This document shows positions 39,767-48,616 of a stretch of 64,000 bases of DNA, piece by piece. A program made the translations under genes and the position numbers. The notes beneath the pieces are model-generated. The model saw only the letters and a program-made list of their open reading frames with translations, was not told the DNA's origin and did no database searches. Position 1 is the first letter of the stretch. Every line of letters starts with the position of its first letter. The stretch is from an uncultured Corynebacterium sp. (GTDB lineage: Bacteria; Actinomycetota; Actinomycetes; Mycobacteriales; Mycobacteriaceae), in NCBI RefSeq assembly GCF_946998835.1, contig NZ_CAMQAZ010000006.1, forward strand, positions 47,417 through 111,416, given 5' to 3'.

Positions 39767-39856
39767 TTATTGCGGAGTGACTGTCGCGAAAGTGGTACTC
39801 CGGGGCCCGAACAGCGGAGCGCATTTGGACAACATCGCCACCCCGAAGCACCACAC
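39767..39856 (-). CDS. Possible 29-aa peptide in the gap after the major tail gene
   Basis: Reads MWCFGVAMLSKCAPLFGPRS and ends TFATVTPQ. It fills a 167-bp gap between major tail and adaptor genes. The start could be GTG or an internal ATG; ribosome-site support is weak. Confidence 0.35.
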   Translation of the reverse strand: MWCFGVAMLSKCAPLFGPRSTTFATVTPQ

Positions 39857-39888
39857 CAGTACTACTACCTACCCTCGGTGACCGGAAC

Positions 39889-40665
39889 TTACTGGTCTCC
39901 CACCGTGACCACACCAGCGGCTACAGCAGCGGACTCTCCAAAGTACGGCTGCGGCAAAGTCAATGCCTGCGGCTCGGCGGTAACCTCCGGAGGGGCAATA
40001 GTCGTCGACTGGAAATGTAGGTGCTCCATCCCCATCGGGGTAAGAAGACGACCAGGCGTGTTCTTCGCGTCAGTCGGCACGACGTTGTACGGGCCGCGAC
40101 CCCAGTTCGGTCCAGCACCAGTGATGCCGGAGATAGTGAACGTTGCGACCGACGCTCCTAGTTCAAAATCACCCATCGTTGCTTCCTTCAGCCAGGGCAT
40201 CAGGAAGTACCCGTAACGGGCAGCTGCAGCAGCTGCCCCTGGAGCCAGCACAGTATCATCAGTCGGGATTGTGCAGTCATCGGAGCCGGTACCGGTCCAT
40301 AGCTCCAGTGCCGCGCCCTCGGTGACCTTGACCCGCTTGGACGAGCGGAAACCAACCGGCTTCTGCATATAATCCAGGACCAGCGGGTCATCGGTGAAGA
40401 AGGACAGGAGCAGCGGGTCAACGCGGCAGAATTCCATCTCGACTTCCCACCACTTCAGCTCCGGTGGGGTGCGGTCTGCGACGCACACCTGCCCATCCGC
40501 GTTGGTCTGCTCTAAGTCTTCGGCGTCCTTCATGGACTTGCTCATCTTCACGGTGACGAAGCCGTCGGTGACGATGGTCGATGCTTCACCGGCCTTTGGC
40601 AGGCCGCAGTTTCCGACGCGGGTTGCGCGGAGTCGCTTACCACGCACGATGCTTGTTGCTACCAT
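39889..40665 (-). CDS. Major tail tube protein
   Basis: A 258-aa protein. VATSIVRGKRLRATRVGNCG, TDGFVTVKMS and WWEVEMEFCRVDPLLLSFFT match actinophage major tail proteins. A central beta domain and a C-terminal FTISGITGAGPNWGRGPYNV complete it. GGAGG lies upstream of ATG. A conserved intergenic element stands just ahead of it. Located before the neck genes, as in some actinophages. Confidence 0.78.
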   Translation of the reverse strand: MVATSIVRGKRLRATRVGNCGLPKAGEASTIVTDGFVTVKMSKSMKDAEDLEQTNADGQVCVADRTPPELKWWEVEMEFCRVDPLLLSFFTDDPLVLDYMQKPVGFRSSKRVKVTEGAALELWTGTGSDDCTIPTDDTVLAPGAAAAAARYGYFLMPWLKEATMGDFELGASVATFTISGITGAGPNWGRGPYNVVPTDAKNTPGRLLTPMGMEHLHFQSTTIAPPEVTAEPQALTLPQPYFGESAAVAAGVVTVGDQ

Positions 40666-40700
40666 TTTGGAAAATCCTCCAATGTTTGTGGTTGTGGCAG

Positions 40701-40751
40701 CGCCCCACGCGGGGCGTGCATGTCTTATTCGTATGTCCGGCGGGTGACCTA
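40701..40751 (-). promoter_or_regulatory. Intergenic element ahead of the major tail gene
   Basis: A 27-bp block (40725-40751) shares 22 positions with the block ahead of the major capsid gene. It is followed in the minus direction by a CGCCCC/GGGGCG hairpin with a 4-base loop, 36 bp before the start codon. Confidence 0.5.
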
Positions 40752-40964
40752 TAGAAGGCCCGCAGACTTTGCGACAGCGGCAGGCACTACCCACCCGTTC
40801 GGGGCCGTGATAGTGCGCACCATCCCAGTTTTGTCCGCGCTGACCAGCGCGGAGGCGATGGTTTCTGTGTCTCCCGCGGCTACGGGATACACCTCGATGC
40901 GCCCGTCTGGGCGTTCTACCGTTGTGGCCGGAAGCTTCTTCTTCCGGGGCGTTCGTGCAGCCAT
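40749..40964 (-). CDS. 71-aa small structural-region protein
   Basis: A basic N-terminus (MAARTPRKKKLPATT), then IEVYPVAAGDTETIASALVS and a C-terminal short beta/helix. GGAGG precedes the ATG. It lies between a capsid-associated protein and the major tail protein; function unknown. Confidence 0.65.
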   Translation of the reverse strand: MAARTPRKKKLPATTVERPDGRIEVYPVAAGDTETIASALVSADKTGMVRTITAPNGWVVPAAVAKSAGLL

Positions 40965-40966
40965 GA

Positions 40967-41692
40967 TTAGCCTCCAATCTTTACGAGAGTCATTGGTGCT
41001 TCAACTGCGACTGTGAGGGTGCGTTCCGCGACCGCTAAGCGGGTATTCGTCTGCAGCGCTGTTGCCACGGATGTTGCTACCGGGTCGCGCTGCACCACGA
41101 CACGCCCGGTTGCCACGATCGCTGTTCCCAGCTCCTCATAGCCGCTGCCGAACACCCATCGGTGCCCACCTGGAGTGAACAGCGCCTGACCCTGGCGAAT
41201 CACACCACCAGCCTTCTCAATCGCTGGGAGTAGCCAACGAGCAGCATGCACCACACCGGGTGCGTTCGTCGTGGCTAGTGCCTTCTCCGCTTCGCCGACC
41301 TGGGTGAGGATATTCGCGGCCGTTACCGACGGTGCTGCCGCAAGCCGTACCGCGAGGTGCTTCTCAGCCTCCAGTGGTTCACGTACTCTCAACGCAGCCA
41401 CCGCGCGGGCGGTGGCCATATCGTCCGAGTAACCCACGGTTTTGCACTCGTGGGCTGCCCACACGCCGAACGCCCCGGCGGATGCTGGCTCAGCTACTGC
41501 GCCGGCCTTCGGTTGATTCGGGGTAGTTGGATTGCATGAGGTATCCCACTGCCCGGACGCTACTCCGTCTGGCTCAATGAGAACGCCACCACGGACGGTG
41601 GGCACATCCTGCACAATCGCGGCGTCATACAGCCCATAGGGCAGTGGATTCTGGTCTGGAAGCTTCACAAGGTTCGCTGGAATCCCAGCCAT
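40967..41692 (-). CDS. Virion structural protein after the major capsid gene
   Basis: A 241-aa protein starting MAGIPANLVKLPDQNPLPYG. GVWAAHECKTVGYSDDMATA and HAARWLLPAIEKAGGVIRQG resemble a conserved but poorly named actinophage protein following the capsid gene. It may be a capsid-associated or connector component. GGAGG supports the start. Confidence 0.65.
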   Translation of the reverse strand: MAGIPANLVKLPDQNPLPYGLYDAAIVQDVPTVRGGVLIEPDGVASGQWDTSCNPTTPNQPKAGAVAEPASAGAFGVWAAHECKTVGYSDDMATARAVAALRVREPLEAEKHLAVRLAAAPSVTAANILTQVGEAEKALATTNAPGVVHAARWLLPAIEKAGGVIRQGQALFTPGGHRWVFGSGYEELGTAIVATGRVVVQRDPVATSVATALQTNTRLAVAERTLTVAVEAPMTLVKIGG

Positions 41693-41715
41693 AATGTTTC
41701 CTCCGTTTCGGATAG

Positions 41716-41755
41716 AAAAAGCGAGGGACGGGGCACTATTACCCACGCCCCTCGC
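41716..41755 (-). terminator. Intrinsic terminator after the major capsid gene
   Basis: On the minus strand GCGAGGG and CCCTCGC form the stem, with inner GC pairs, followed by TTTTT. It is one of the few T-run terminators in the element. Partial termination would raise capsid mRNA over downstream genes. Confidence 0.7.
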
Positions 41756-41773
41756 CATCGGGTTAGCTAGGAA

Positions 41774-43423
41774 CTAGCCAGCAGCAGCACCAGCTGCCGG
41801 GCCACGCACACCGACCATGCCGTCGACCTTCACCGGGATAGTGACAAGGCGAGACTCGAAGCCGCGCTTGCCAACCAGTACACCGTCCTCGGTGAACAAC
41901 TCGACACGCTTGTTGGTCTTCAACAGGGCGTGATCGTAATTGATACCAAGGTTGATGACCGGCTCCACAGCACTAATCCATGTGCCGGACGGGTACAGAG
42001 CAACCTTGACTTCGGTCGGCCATGCGGTTGCCGGCTTATCGCCGCCGATGACATCGGTCTGCCAGTCGACAACGAACTGAAGATTGATGCCGCGCTTACG
42101 GAACCACTCAAGAATCTGCTCGTCGCTAACATCCTTGACCTCGACACCCTGCTGGAATGCCATGTCGGCGCGCATGAGCTCAATGGACCAGGCTGGGGCG
42201 AAGCCCTCAATCGACTGGGTGCGCGGGATACGGTGCTTGACTCGAATGTCGGTAGCCTGCAACGCAATGCCGTTGAGGAGCGCGCCGGAGCCTGCGAACA
42301 CGCCGGTGACAGTCACAGCGGGGGAGCCTGCAGAAATCTTGTCAATCTTGTATGCAGACAGGCGGTGCTGGTGGGCGCGGACGACCTCGTTGATGTACTT
42401 CGCGGTCTGCTCCGGCCATGCCTTGGATTGCAGGATACCGGAAGTGATGCACTGGCCGATGACATCCATGCGGAGTTCCTCGAACTCGTCGCACGGGATT
42501 TCCACGCAGGTCTTTTCGGTGTTGGCCTGCGCCTGCGTTTCGGTCTGCTGGAAACCTGGGAAGTTCTTGTAGATGTCTGCGAAGGACGGCTCCTTCGGGA
42601 ACTTCAGGCCGCCTCGGGTGGCGGTGACTTCAGGAAGAGACAGCAAGTCGGTGGCCTGCAGGGTCGGGAGGAAATCGTAGATGGTTTCCGACGGTGCGCA
42701 CCAGCCTCCAGCTGCGGTGAGGGAACCACCGTTGAGGTTGGTTTCGTCGGCTGCAAATGCCATGACAGCTTCAGCTCGGCCAGCGTCGTTGGCGTCGTCG
42801 ATGGTGTACTCGGCGGGCATGTCGCGGTCGAGGTAGGCGAAGGTAGTGGATGCGGCACCACCGGAGCCGGAGACGACTCGGGCGGAGTGTCCGTGGGCAA
42901 GATTGGCGAATTCGGTGGCGACGCGAGTGACGTCCACAACGCCGGTTTCGTAGTTCTGGGCGCTGGTGGTGAGCCGGAAGCCGACGTTGCGGCGGGGAAG
43001 CTCGGGGTTGGTGGTGCCTGCTGCGTTAGCGAAGCGGGTCTTTGCGGATGCGGTCACAGCGGTGTCCTTTTCCTCGTCCTTGTCAGTAGTGTCCTCCGCC
43101 GTGTCGTGTGGCTCGGGGTCTGCGTCGCCGTCTGTGTCGTTGTTAGTGTCGTTGGCTGGCTCGGTGTCAGCGTCAGTGGCTTCGTCTGCGGTCTCGGCGT
43201 TGAACTTCTCGGCTAGCTCGTCGGCCTCTGCGGCGGTCTTCGCGTCGGCGATTGCGGTATCGACGGTTTCCAGGTTGTTCGACAGTTCCTGAAGCGTGGC
43301 GAGCTTCTCTGCGGTCACATCCTTACCGTCGCTGTACAGCGTGTTGAACGCGGTGACGATTTCGGCTCGTAGCTCGGTGAGCTCGCCTGTCGTTGCTGGC
43401 AGGTTCTCGGGTAGCGTAAACAT
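41774..43423 (-). CDS. Major capsid protein with N-terminal scaffold-like region
   Basis: A 549-aa protein. Residues 1-140 form an acidic, Asp/Glu/Thr-rich helical region (delta/scaffold-like, with TDGDADPEPHD). The HK97-fold shell domain follows: GGWCAPSETIYDFLPTLQ, GLKFPKEPSFADIYKNFPGF, then SIELMRADMAFQQGVEV and NYDHALLKTNKRVELF. The upstream MuF fusion carries the protease that probably removes the N-terminal part. AAAGGAGAAG precedes ATG. Confidence 0.88.
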   Translation of the reverse strand: MFTLPENLPATTGELTELRAEIVTAFNTLYSDGKDVTAEKLATLQELSNNLETVDTAIADAKTAAEADELAEKFNAETADEATDADTEPANDTNNDTDGDADPEPHDTAEDTTDKDEEKDTAVTASAKTRFANAAGTTNPELPRRNVGFRLTTSAQNYETGVVDVTRVATEFANLAHGHSARVVSGSGGAASTTFAYLDRDMPAEYTIDDANDAGRAEAVMAFAADETNLNGGSLTAAGGWCAPSETIYDFLPTLQATDLLSLPEVTATRGGLKFPKEPSFADIYKNFPGFQQTETQAQANTEKTCVEIPCDEFEELRMDVIGQCITSGILQSKAWPEQTAKYINEVVRAHQHRLSAYKIDKISAGSPAVTVTGVFAGSGALLNGIALQATDIRVKHRIPRTQSIEGFAPAWSIELMRADMAFQQGVEVKDVSDEQILEWFRKRGINLQFVVDWQTDVIGGDKPATAWPTEVKVALYPSGTWISAVEPVINLGINYDHALLKTNKRVELFTEDGVLVGKRGFESRLVTIPVKVDGMVGVRGPAAGAAAG

Positions 43424-43454
43424 TCCCGCTCTTCTCCTTTACAAGTGTTGCGGT

Positions 43455-43511
43455 CCCCGAGAAGCTGCATTTTCGGGGTCGCTATTAGTCGTATGTGGGG
43501 GAGGTGACCTA
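43455..43511 (-). promoter_or_regulatory. Intergenic element ahead of the major capsid gene
   Basis: Paired with the element ahead of the major tail gene: the block at 43485-43511 includes the TAG stop of the 51-aa gene and is followed by a CCCCGA/TCGGGG hairpin with a 12-base loop, 32 bp before the capsid ATG. Confidence 0.5.
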
Positions 43512-43664
43512 CGTGTTTTCCACGCGGGTGATGTGCCCGCCACCGGCGTTGGTCGCCGCGATTCGGGCTTCTGTTTCGGACAAGTAAATCCGTTCGCTGC
43601 CGTCGTCGAAAGTGACTTTGTACTGTGCGGGGCGGTAGGAACCCCCGCATGCGCCACATGACAT
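43509..43664 (-). CDS. 51-aa DUF7196-like protein
   Basis: Reads MSCGACGGSYRPAQYKVTFD then GSERIYLSETEARIAATNAG. The Cys-rich start and the T-E-A-R-A-A-x-A-G-G-G pattern match small proteins found between head genes of actinophages. GGAGG lies six bases upstream. Function unknown. Confidence 0.7.
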   Translation of the reverse strand: MSCGACGGSYRPAQYKVTFDDGSERIYLSETEARIAATNAGGGHITRVENT

Positions 43665-43913
43665 TTATGCCTCCATGCCTTTTATGTTCTTGATTCGTTC
43701 GACCCTGAACTCTGCCCAATGGTCAATGAGGTCACCGTCAGGGCTGGTGACTGTCACCACCGGCAGGGCCGTGTACCCGAGACCCCGGATGTGTTTCATG
43801 TGTTCTGGGTGCTCGGCAAGGTCGATGTATTGGAATGGTGTGTTCTGCTTGGCGAGGACGCGGCGGGTAGCTCGGCAGGACTGGCAGCCGGGTTTGCCGT
43901 AGACGGTAATCAC
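43665..43913 (-). CDS. Glutaredoxin/NrdH-like redoxin
   Basis: An 82-aa protein with the CQSC active site at residues 10-13 (ITVYGKPGCQSCRATRRVL), YIDLAEHPEHMKHIR and the cis-Pro segment TALPVV. It may supply electrons to ribonucleotide reductase or keep virion thiols reduced. Overlaps the MuF fusion stop by 4 bp; ends one base before the 51-aa gene. Confidence 0.82.
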   Translation of the reverse strand: MITVYGKPGCQSCRATRRVLAKQNTPFQYIDLAEHPEHMKHIRGLGYTALPVVTVTSPDGDLIDHWAEFRVERIKNIKGMEA

Positions 43914-46174
43914 TGCTGGTTCACCTGACTTGCGAGCACCTTGGCGGCTAGGGCCGCGGCGTTGTTCTCCCGGCTGCGGGCCGCGAAGTGGTTATTGACT
44001 GCGCGCTCCACCATGCCTTCGATGGTTTCCTGGCAGTGATGTCGACCCATGACACCGGAGGCGACGAGCGCGCTCATGGTTTCCGGGGTGGTTGAGTAGG
44101 AGCGTGGCACAGGAAACCCGGGGGTGTTTACTGACAGTGCGGCGACAAGTTCGAGGTTGCCGCCGACGTTGCGCCAGTCGCCGGAAAGCGGGGCCGATGC
44201 GCCTGCGGTAATGGCGGTGGAGTCCGCGTCAGGATTGACGACGCCTGCCACCCAAATGCCGTGTTCGTCTTCCCCGGCCTTCACGAATGCCCATGTGGTG
44301 CCCACGGTGTCGTAGTGGTCGGCGGCAGCGCGCATCCCCATCCGTGTGTCTGCGTGGCCACAGCCGACAGTTAAGCGCCCAACTGATATTGGCCCCTCGT
44401 CGGTGTGCAGGGTGGAGACGTGAAAAAGAGCGTAGTTGGTGTTGGAGTGCGGCGGTGTCACACCACGGCCAACGCCGATGTGCTCGGTCCCCCATAGCGC
44501 GAGGTGGCCGTAGACACGGCCGTCTGGTTCGACGGTCAGCGCAGTGGGGCCAGTGAATTGTGGGTTCTTAAAACACTCAATGCTGGGCATGGGGTCCTCA
44601 CTCATTACAGAGGCGACAAGGGCGGTGTCCTCATCGGTTGGTTGCTGATTTTCCTCCGGATCGCCCAAGGTGATGCTGGTTCCCTCGAATGCTGGGGTGG
44701 ACACGAGCGTCGCACCGGCAAGGGCGCCGGATGTGATGGTGGCGATAATGCGACCGGCGTCCGGGGTGGTCTCCCAGTCTTCTTCGCTGGTTTGGTTTCC
44801 GTCTGCGTCGTAAAAGTCCCATCGCAGTTCCACGTCCACAAGGTCCACGGAGGGGCGAATGACCTCGTCGTCGAGGAGTGCTTGTGCCTCCATTGCTTCT
44901 GGGGTGTCGAAGATGATGCCGGTGGCTCGGACCGCGTCGTCGCTGATGTCAACGGCGTCAATCTTTCCGATGATGACGCTGGTGTCGTGCCCGCCGGTGG
45001 TGGTCTTTTGCCACATCAGTGGTAGTGGGAGTTCGCGGTGTGTGATGGTGGCATCAGGTGCGATAGAGCGGTCATCGCCGGTTCGCTGCCCGATGGGGGC
45101 GAGGATTCCTGACCAGGTTCGTCGCATGGGTCGTGTCCCTTCCAGTGCTGCAGTAATCGTGGGTTCATCGTCACGCGCACGGGTGACTCCCTGCTTGGCG
45201 CGACGCGCGACTTCCTCGGCTGGTGAGTGGATAGTCCCGTCGGCGCGTTCCCGTTCGGTTTGCCTATCGGCTTCCCCTGGGAGCGGTTCGTCCTCACCGA
45301 GGATCATCAGTGAGCAGCGGCAGTTGATGCACTCGTGGGCTGGGAGGTTCTGGTCGCCGGGGTGTTCTGCTTCCCACCCGCCGACGGGAAACTTCCCATC
45401 GAGTGGTAGACGCATGCCGTCGAGAGCGAAATGAGAGTCGCGGGTGCGGCTGTCCATGGTTGCTACCCAGGCTTTATGGAGAGTTTCGCCGGTGATGGCT
45501 TGCTCTTCTTTCGCTGCCTGCAGCGTTCCGAGGTTCATGGCGTTGTTGGTTTCGGTGCGGCCGATGCGGTTCGCGCGAATCATCCACTGCTCGTAGCCGC
45601 CTTCGTCGTCCATGTTGAGGTATGCGCGGACGATGCGGGCGCGTTCGAAGAGGGACAGGTCCCCGTCGACGGTGGCCTGCATGAGGCTTGTGATCAGGTC
45701 GCGGTACACGCTTTCTGGCATGCCAACGACTTTGTTCACCGCGTTGCGGGTGTAGATACTGATCGCGTCTTGCCATGTTGGGAGTGTGAGGACAGCTTCG
45801 GCTGTGGTGGCTATATCGGCTGGCAGTTTCATCGCGGCCAGGGCTGCTTTGGTGTCGGTGAGGATTTCCTGCAGGGATTCCAGCATCTCCACATCGTGGG
45901 GGGTCAGTGTCACGCCCCGGACGGCTAGCGTTGCTGCTTCCGATGCCGCAGCTGCTGCCGCTACTGCTGGTGATGCTTCTTTCTCCCAAATGTCGAGCCA
46001 TTCCATTGTGGCGGCGAGGATTGCTTCAAGGTTGATGGTGACGTTGTCGTCCCCGGCGGCGGTGACGGTGGGGAACACCTGGGGGGTGATGGTGCCCACC
46101 CAGGTGCGTATGGCGCGTTCAGTTGCTGCGGTTAGTCCTCGCTCGATGGCGTCAAACAATTCGCTGGGGTTCAT
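43910..46174 (-). CDS. MuF-like minor head protein / capsid maturation protease fusion
   Basis: A 754-aa fusion. The N-terminal half is a MuF domain: IRANRIGRTETNNAMNLGTL, KAWVATMDSRTRDSHFALDG, then HPGDQNLPAHECINCRC (about residues 195-310). The second half is protease-like, with GHDTSVIIGKIDAVDISDDA, EVIRPSVDLVDVELRW and the long HK97-type stretch DTVGTTWAFVKAGEDEHGIW. Such fusions are known in actinophages. Overlaps the portal stop by 4 bp; the longer frame adds 109 codons antiparallel to portal coding and is rejected. Confidence 0.85.
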   Translation of the reverse strand: MNPSELFDAIERGLTAATERAIRTWVGTITPQVFPTVTAAGDDNVTINLEAILAATMEWLDIWEKEASPAVAAAAAASEAATLAVRGVTLTPHDVEMLESLQEILTDTKAALAAMKLPADIATTAEAVLTLPTWQDAISIYTRNAVNKVVGMPESVYRDLITSLMQATVDGDLSLFERARIVRAYLNMDDEGGYEQWMIRANRIGRTETNNAMNLGTLQAAKEEQAITGETLHKAWVATMDSRTRDSHFALDGMRLPLDGKFPVGGWEAEHPGDQNLPAHECINCRCSLMILGEDEPLPGEADRQTERERADGTIHSPAEEVARRAKQGVTRARDDEPTITAALEGTRPMRRTWSGILAPIGQRTGDDRSIAPDATITHRELPLPLMWQKTTTGGHDTSVIIGKIDAVDISDDAVRATGIIFDTPEAMEAQALLDDEVIRPSVDLVDVELRWDFYDADGNQTSEEDWETTPDAGRIIATITSGALAGATLVSTPAFEGTSITLGDPEENQQPTDEDTALVASVMSEDPMPSIECFKNPQFTGPTALTVEPDGRVYGHLALWGTEHIGVGRGVTPPHSNTNYALFHVSTLHTDEGPISVGRLTVGCGHADTRMGMRAAADHYDTVGTTWAFVKAGEDEHGIWVAGVVNPDADSTAITAGASAPLSGDWRNVGGNLELVAALSVNTPGFPVPRSYSTTPETMSALVASGVMGRHHCQETIEGMVERAVNNHFAARSRENNAAALAAKVLASQVNQQ

Positions 46175-47664
46175 CGTGTGCCGTCCTGTGTTGGCTGTGT
46201 TTGTGGTGCTGGCCTGTCCTCGGTGCCCGGCGCGGATTGTTGCGCCGTGTTGGCAAGCGGCTGGGTGAGGTCGGCGTTGATTCCGATGACGTTGGCGAGC
46301 ATGGGGAAGAGGCTGGGGGCCTTGGTGACGAGTTGGATTGCTAGTGCCCGGTCGAAGTCTGGGTCTTGGTCGGCTGCGTCGAGTTCGTCGAACTGCAGTT
46401 CTCGGCGCAGGGCAATGGAGCTGATTGCTCCACGGTCGAAGGCATCGATGGCGTCTTTTTCGCGGTTGGATTTTGTTTTCAGCGGGGAGGAGTCGAACCA
46501 TACGACGTAGTCCTCTGGATGTGGGTGTCCGCTTGCTTCGAGGAGTGGTCGGAGCACTGCGGTGGTGAGCGCGTCGCAGATGAGGGTCATCAGTGGCTCA
46601 ATATGTGCCTTGATGCCGGACTCGTCGATGGCCCATGCTGACCAGTGGTTGGTGGAGCCGATGCCGGTGAGGACTTCGGCGGGGACATCGAGGGCCATGG
46701 CGAGGCGTCGGATTGCGCGGTCTCGGGTTTCCAGGTTGGTTTGGGTGACGTCGGAGTCGAGTTTGATGTGTCGGATTTTGTCGAGTGCGTCCGCCGGGGC
46801 TTTGATGACGATGGGCACCATGGATGCGGCGCTGGTGGGGTCGGCGATGGCGGTAGTCATCACCTGCTGTAGTTGCTGCATTATGTCGGCAGCGGTGACT
46901 GGTTGGTCGATGGTGACGGGTTCTTGGGGGAGTCCGGGGGCATCTGGGTTGGCGCGGGGTGGGGTGGCGACGGGCATGCTGATTTCTTGGGGGACCAGGA
47001 GGAGGCCGTTTCCTGCTAGTCGTGATTTGCCTGCGCCGTCGATGGCCGCGGTGGTGCGTTCGATTTCAGCGAGGATTGGTAGGGCGCTGCGGGTGAGGCT
47101 GTAGGAGTCGCGCCCGTTTCGAGGGTGTGGGCGGTGGACGCGGAAGAGGACGTCTTGTGTGGGGTTGAAGGTGTGGTCGGTGCCGTCGTCGAGTTGGAGG
47201 GTGATGTTTGTTCCGCGGTCGTTGATTTCGTCGGCAGCGAGGACGTGCCATTCTTCGACAGTGGTGCTGGCGGTTTCACGGACAATCATGGCTATCCAGG
47301 CTTCGCCGGGGACTGTGAGTCCGGTGGCGATTCGGCGGAGCATGGTGGCTTGTCCTGCGGGGCCGCCTGCGATGTCGGTGACGATTTGAGCGACGTGGGG
47401 GTCGTCGCATTCCATGGTGGGTTGTCCCGTGTCTGGGTTGATGCTGGAAGGGATGATGCGGACGCGAGATAGCGATGCGCCAATCCATTCGCAGACGTAG
47501 CCGAGTTCGCCGATGGCGTCGTAGTAGTGCCAGGCGCGGCGGGTCCAGTCGTTGTGGCCGGTGTGTTTTTTGATTTGGTTGTGGGTGCCGGTGATGGTGA
47601 GTTTTGTGGCTGCGGCGGTGAGGGTGGGGGCTGCGATTTCTGTGGGGCGTTGTGTGATGCGCAT
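46171..47664 (-). CDS. Portal protein (second copy)
   Basis: Identical to 1579-3072. In this copy its downstream partner, the MuF/protease fusion, is complete. Confidence 0.9.
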   Translation of the reverse strand: MRITQRPTEIAAPTLTAAATKLTITGTHNQIKKHTGHNDWTRRAWHYYDAIGELGYVCEWIGASLSRVRIIPSSINPDTGQPTMECDDPHVAQIVTDIAGGPAGQATMLRRIATGLTVPGEAWIAMIVRETASTTVEEWHVLAADEINDRGTNITLQLDDGTDHTFNPTQDVLFRVHRPHPRNGRDSYSLTRSALPILAEIERTTAAIDGAGKSRLAGNGLLLVPQEISMPVATPPRANPDAPGLPQEPVTIDQPVTAADIMQQLQQVMTTAIADPTSAASMVPIVIKAPADALDKIRHIKLDSDVTQTNLETRDRAIRRLAMALDVPAEVLTGIGSTNHWSAWAIDESGIKAHIEPLMTLICDALTTAVLRPLLEASGHPHPEDYVVWFDSSPLKTKSNREKDAIDAFDRGAISSIALRRELQFDELDAADQDPDFDRALAIQLVTKAPSLFPMLANVIGINADLTQPLANTAQQSAPGTEDRPAPQTQPTQDGTR

Positions 47665-48033
47665 TTAGTGGTCCTCGAGGTTGGTGAGGGTGTATCCGGT
47701 GATGTAGGCCAGTGCTGACCATGCGGCGATGAAGCCGATGACGGTTGGTAGTCCGGTGAGAGCGGCGGCGTCAGTGAATGCCCAGAGGGTTCCTGTGGCG
47801 GGGAGGGCTACCCAGTAGCCGGTGCACCATGGGCAGTGCATGAGGAAGGTGAACCAGCCGGTTTCGCCGTTGCGTTGTGTGACCCATGTGCGGAGTGGTT
47901 CGCCTATTTTGTCGGTGGTGATGAGGCGAGTGATGCGGATGGTGGCGAGGGCGGTGATGATGGTGGCGATGAGTGTTGTCATGGCCACCATGGTGCGTGT
48001 GGTGGGTGACGTTTTGACGATTTGCCAATACAT
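47665..48033 (-). CDS. DUF1360-like membrane protein (second copy)
   Basis: Identical to 3073-3441, with the CPWCTGYW motif; the start ambiguity is the same. Confidence 0.7.
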   Translation of the reverse strand: MYWQIVKTSPTTRTMVAMTTLIATIITALATIRITRLITTDKIGEPLRTWVTQRNGETGWFTFLMHCPWCTGYWVALPATGTLWAFTDAAALTGLPTVIGFIAAWSALAYITGYTLTNLEDH

Positions 48034-48050
48034 ACTACAGTATGTATAAT
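48022..48050 (+). promoter_or_regulatory. Strong promoter of the small plus-strand cassette (second copy)
   Basis: TTGCCA-17-TATAAT as at 3430-3458. Confidence 0.75.
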
Positions 48051-48074
48051 GGGTTATAGAAAGGAGGTGATGTT

Positions 48075-48188
48075 ATGGACTGGATAGCAATCGTGATCAC
48101 AATCCTCATCGGATGGCACGAAGCAAATAGGACCCTAGAGCTAATCCTCTATAGGCCAGAAAGGAAGAAAATAACGAAGAAAAAGTAA
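48075..48188 (+). CDS. 37-aa single-span membrane peptide (second copy)
   Basis: Same as 3483-3596, including the AAAGGAGGTGATG ribosome site. Confidence 0.7.
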   Translation: MDWIAIVITILIGWHEANRTLELILYRPERKKITKKK

Positions 48189-48229
48189 GAACCCCGCCCC
48201 GGATAGAGGGACTATCCGGGGAGGGGTTC
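48189..48229 (+). terminator. Long GC-rich hairpin (second copy)
   Basis: Sixteen-pair hairpin, same as 3597-3637. Confidence 0.65.
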
Positions 48230-48266
48230 CCTCCCCACCTTACCCCACAAAACGAAAGGAAAAACA

Positions 48267-48410
48267 ATGAAGGACGTCATCTTCTACGGAATCATCGGCA
48301 TAGCACTTCTGTCCCTCCATGCCAGCCCACTTGCGTGGACAATTTTCACAGTTGGCATCATCTACGCAGTCGCGCTTACCATCTACAAAAACCGGACTGA
48401 CGTATGCTAG
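48267..48410 (+). CDS. 47-aa hydrophobic protein (second copy)
   Basis: Same as 3675-3818; the stop again overlaps the HTH gene by 7 bp. Confidence 0.6.
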   Translation: MKDVIFYGIIGIALLSLHASPLAWTIFTVGIIYAVALTIYKNRTDVC

Positions 48411-48616
48411 TCATCCTCGATACCGGCACTGGCGACCGATACTGGATTGGCCGCCAGTGCGCGGACCACATCGGAGTTCAACTGCGAACATGGCTTGCCT
48501 ATGTCACTAGGGGCCAAGCTCCCGCACCGGTCAGGCATCTAGATTCCAGAACCGCGTTATGGCTAGAAAAAGATATTCTCGAATGGTCGCAAAACCGGCC
48601 ACGCGCTAACCGATAG
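48404..48616 (+). CDS. 70-aa AlpA-like HTH protein (second copy)
   Basis: Same as 3812-4024, convergent with the terminase gene. Confidence 0.7.
   Translation: MLVILDTGTGDRYWIGRQCADHIGVQLRTWLAYVTRGQAPAPVRHLDSRTALWLEKDILEWSQNRPRANR

Noticed and set aside
41930..43216. 428-codon open frame antisense to the major capsid gene
   Set aside because: It mirrors the codon bias of the capsid gene, has no ribosome site, and its Val/Gly/Asp-rich translation looks like no protein family.
46175..46501. Upstream extension of the MuF fusion frame
   Set aside because: The extra 109 codons overlap the portal gene and are Arg/Pro-rich; the ATGA overlap gives a better start.
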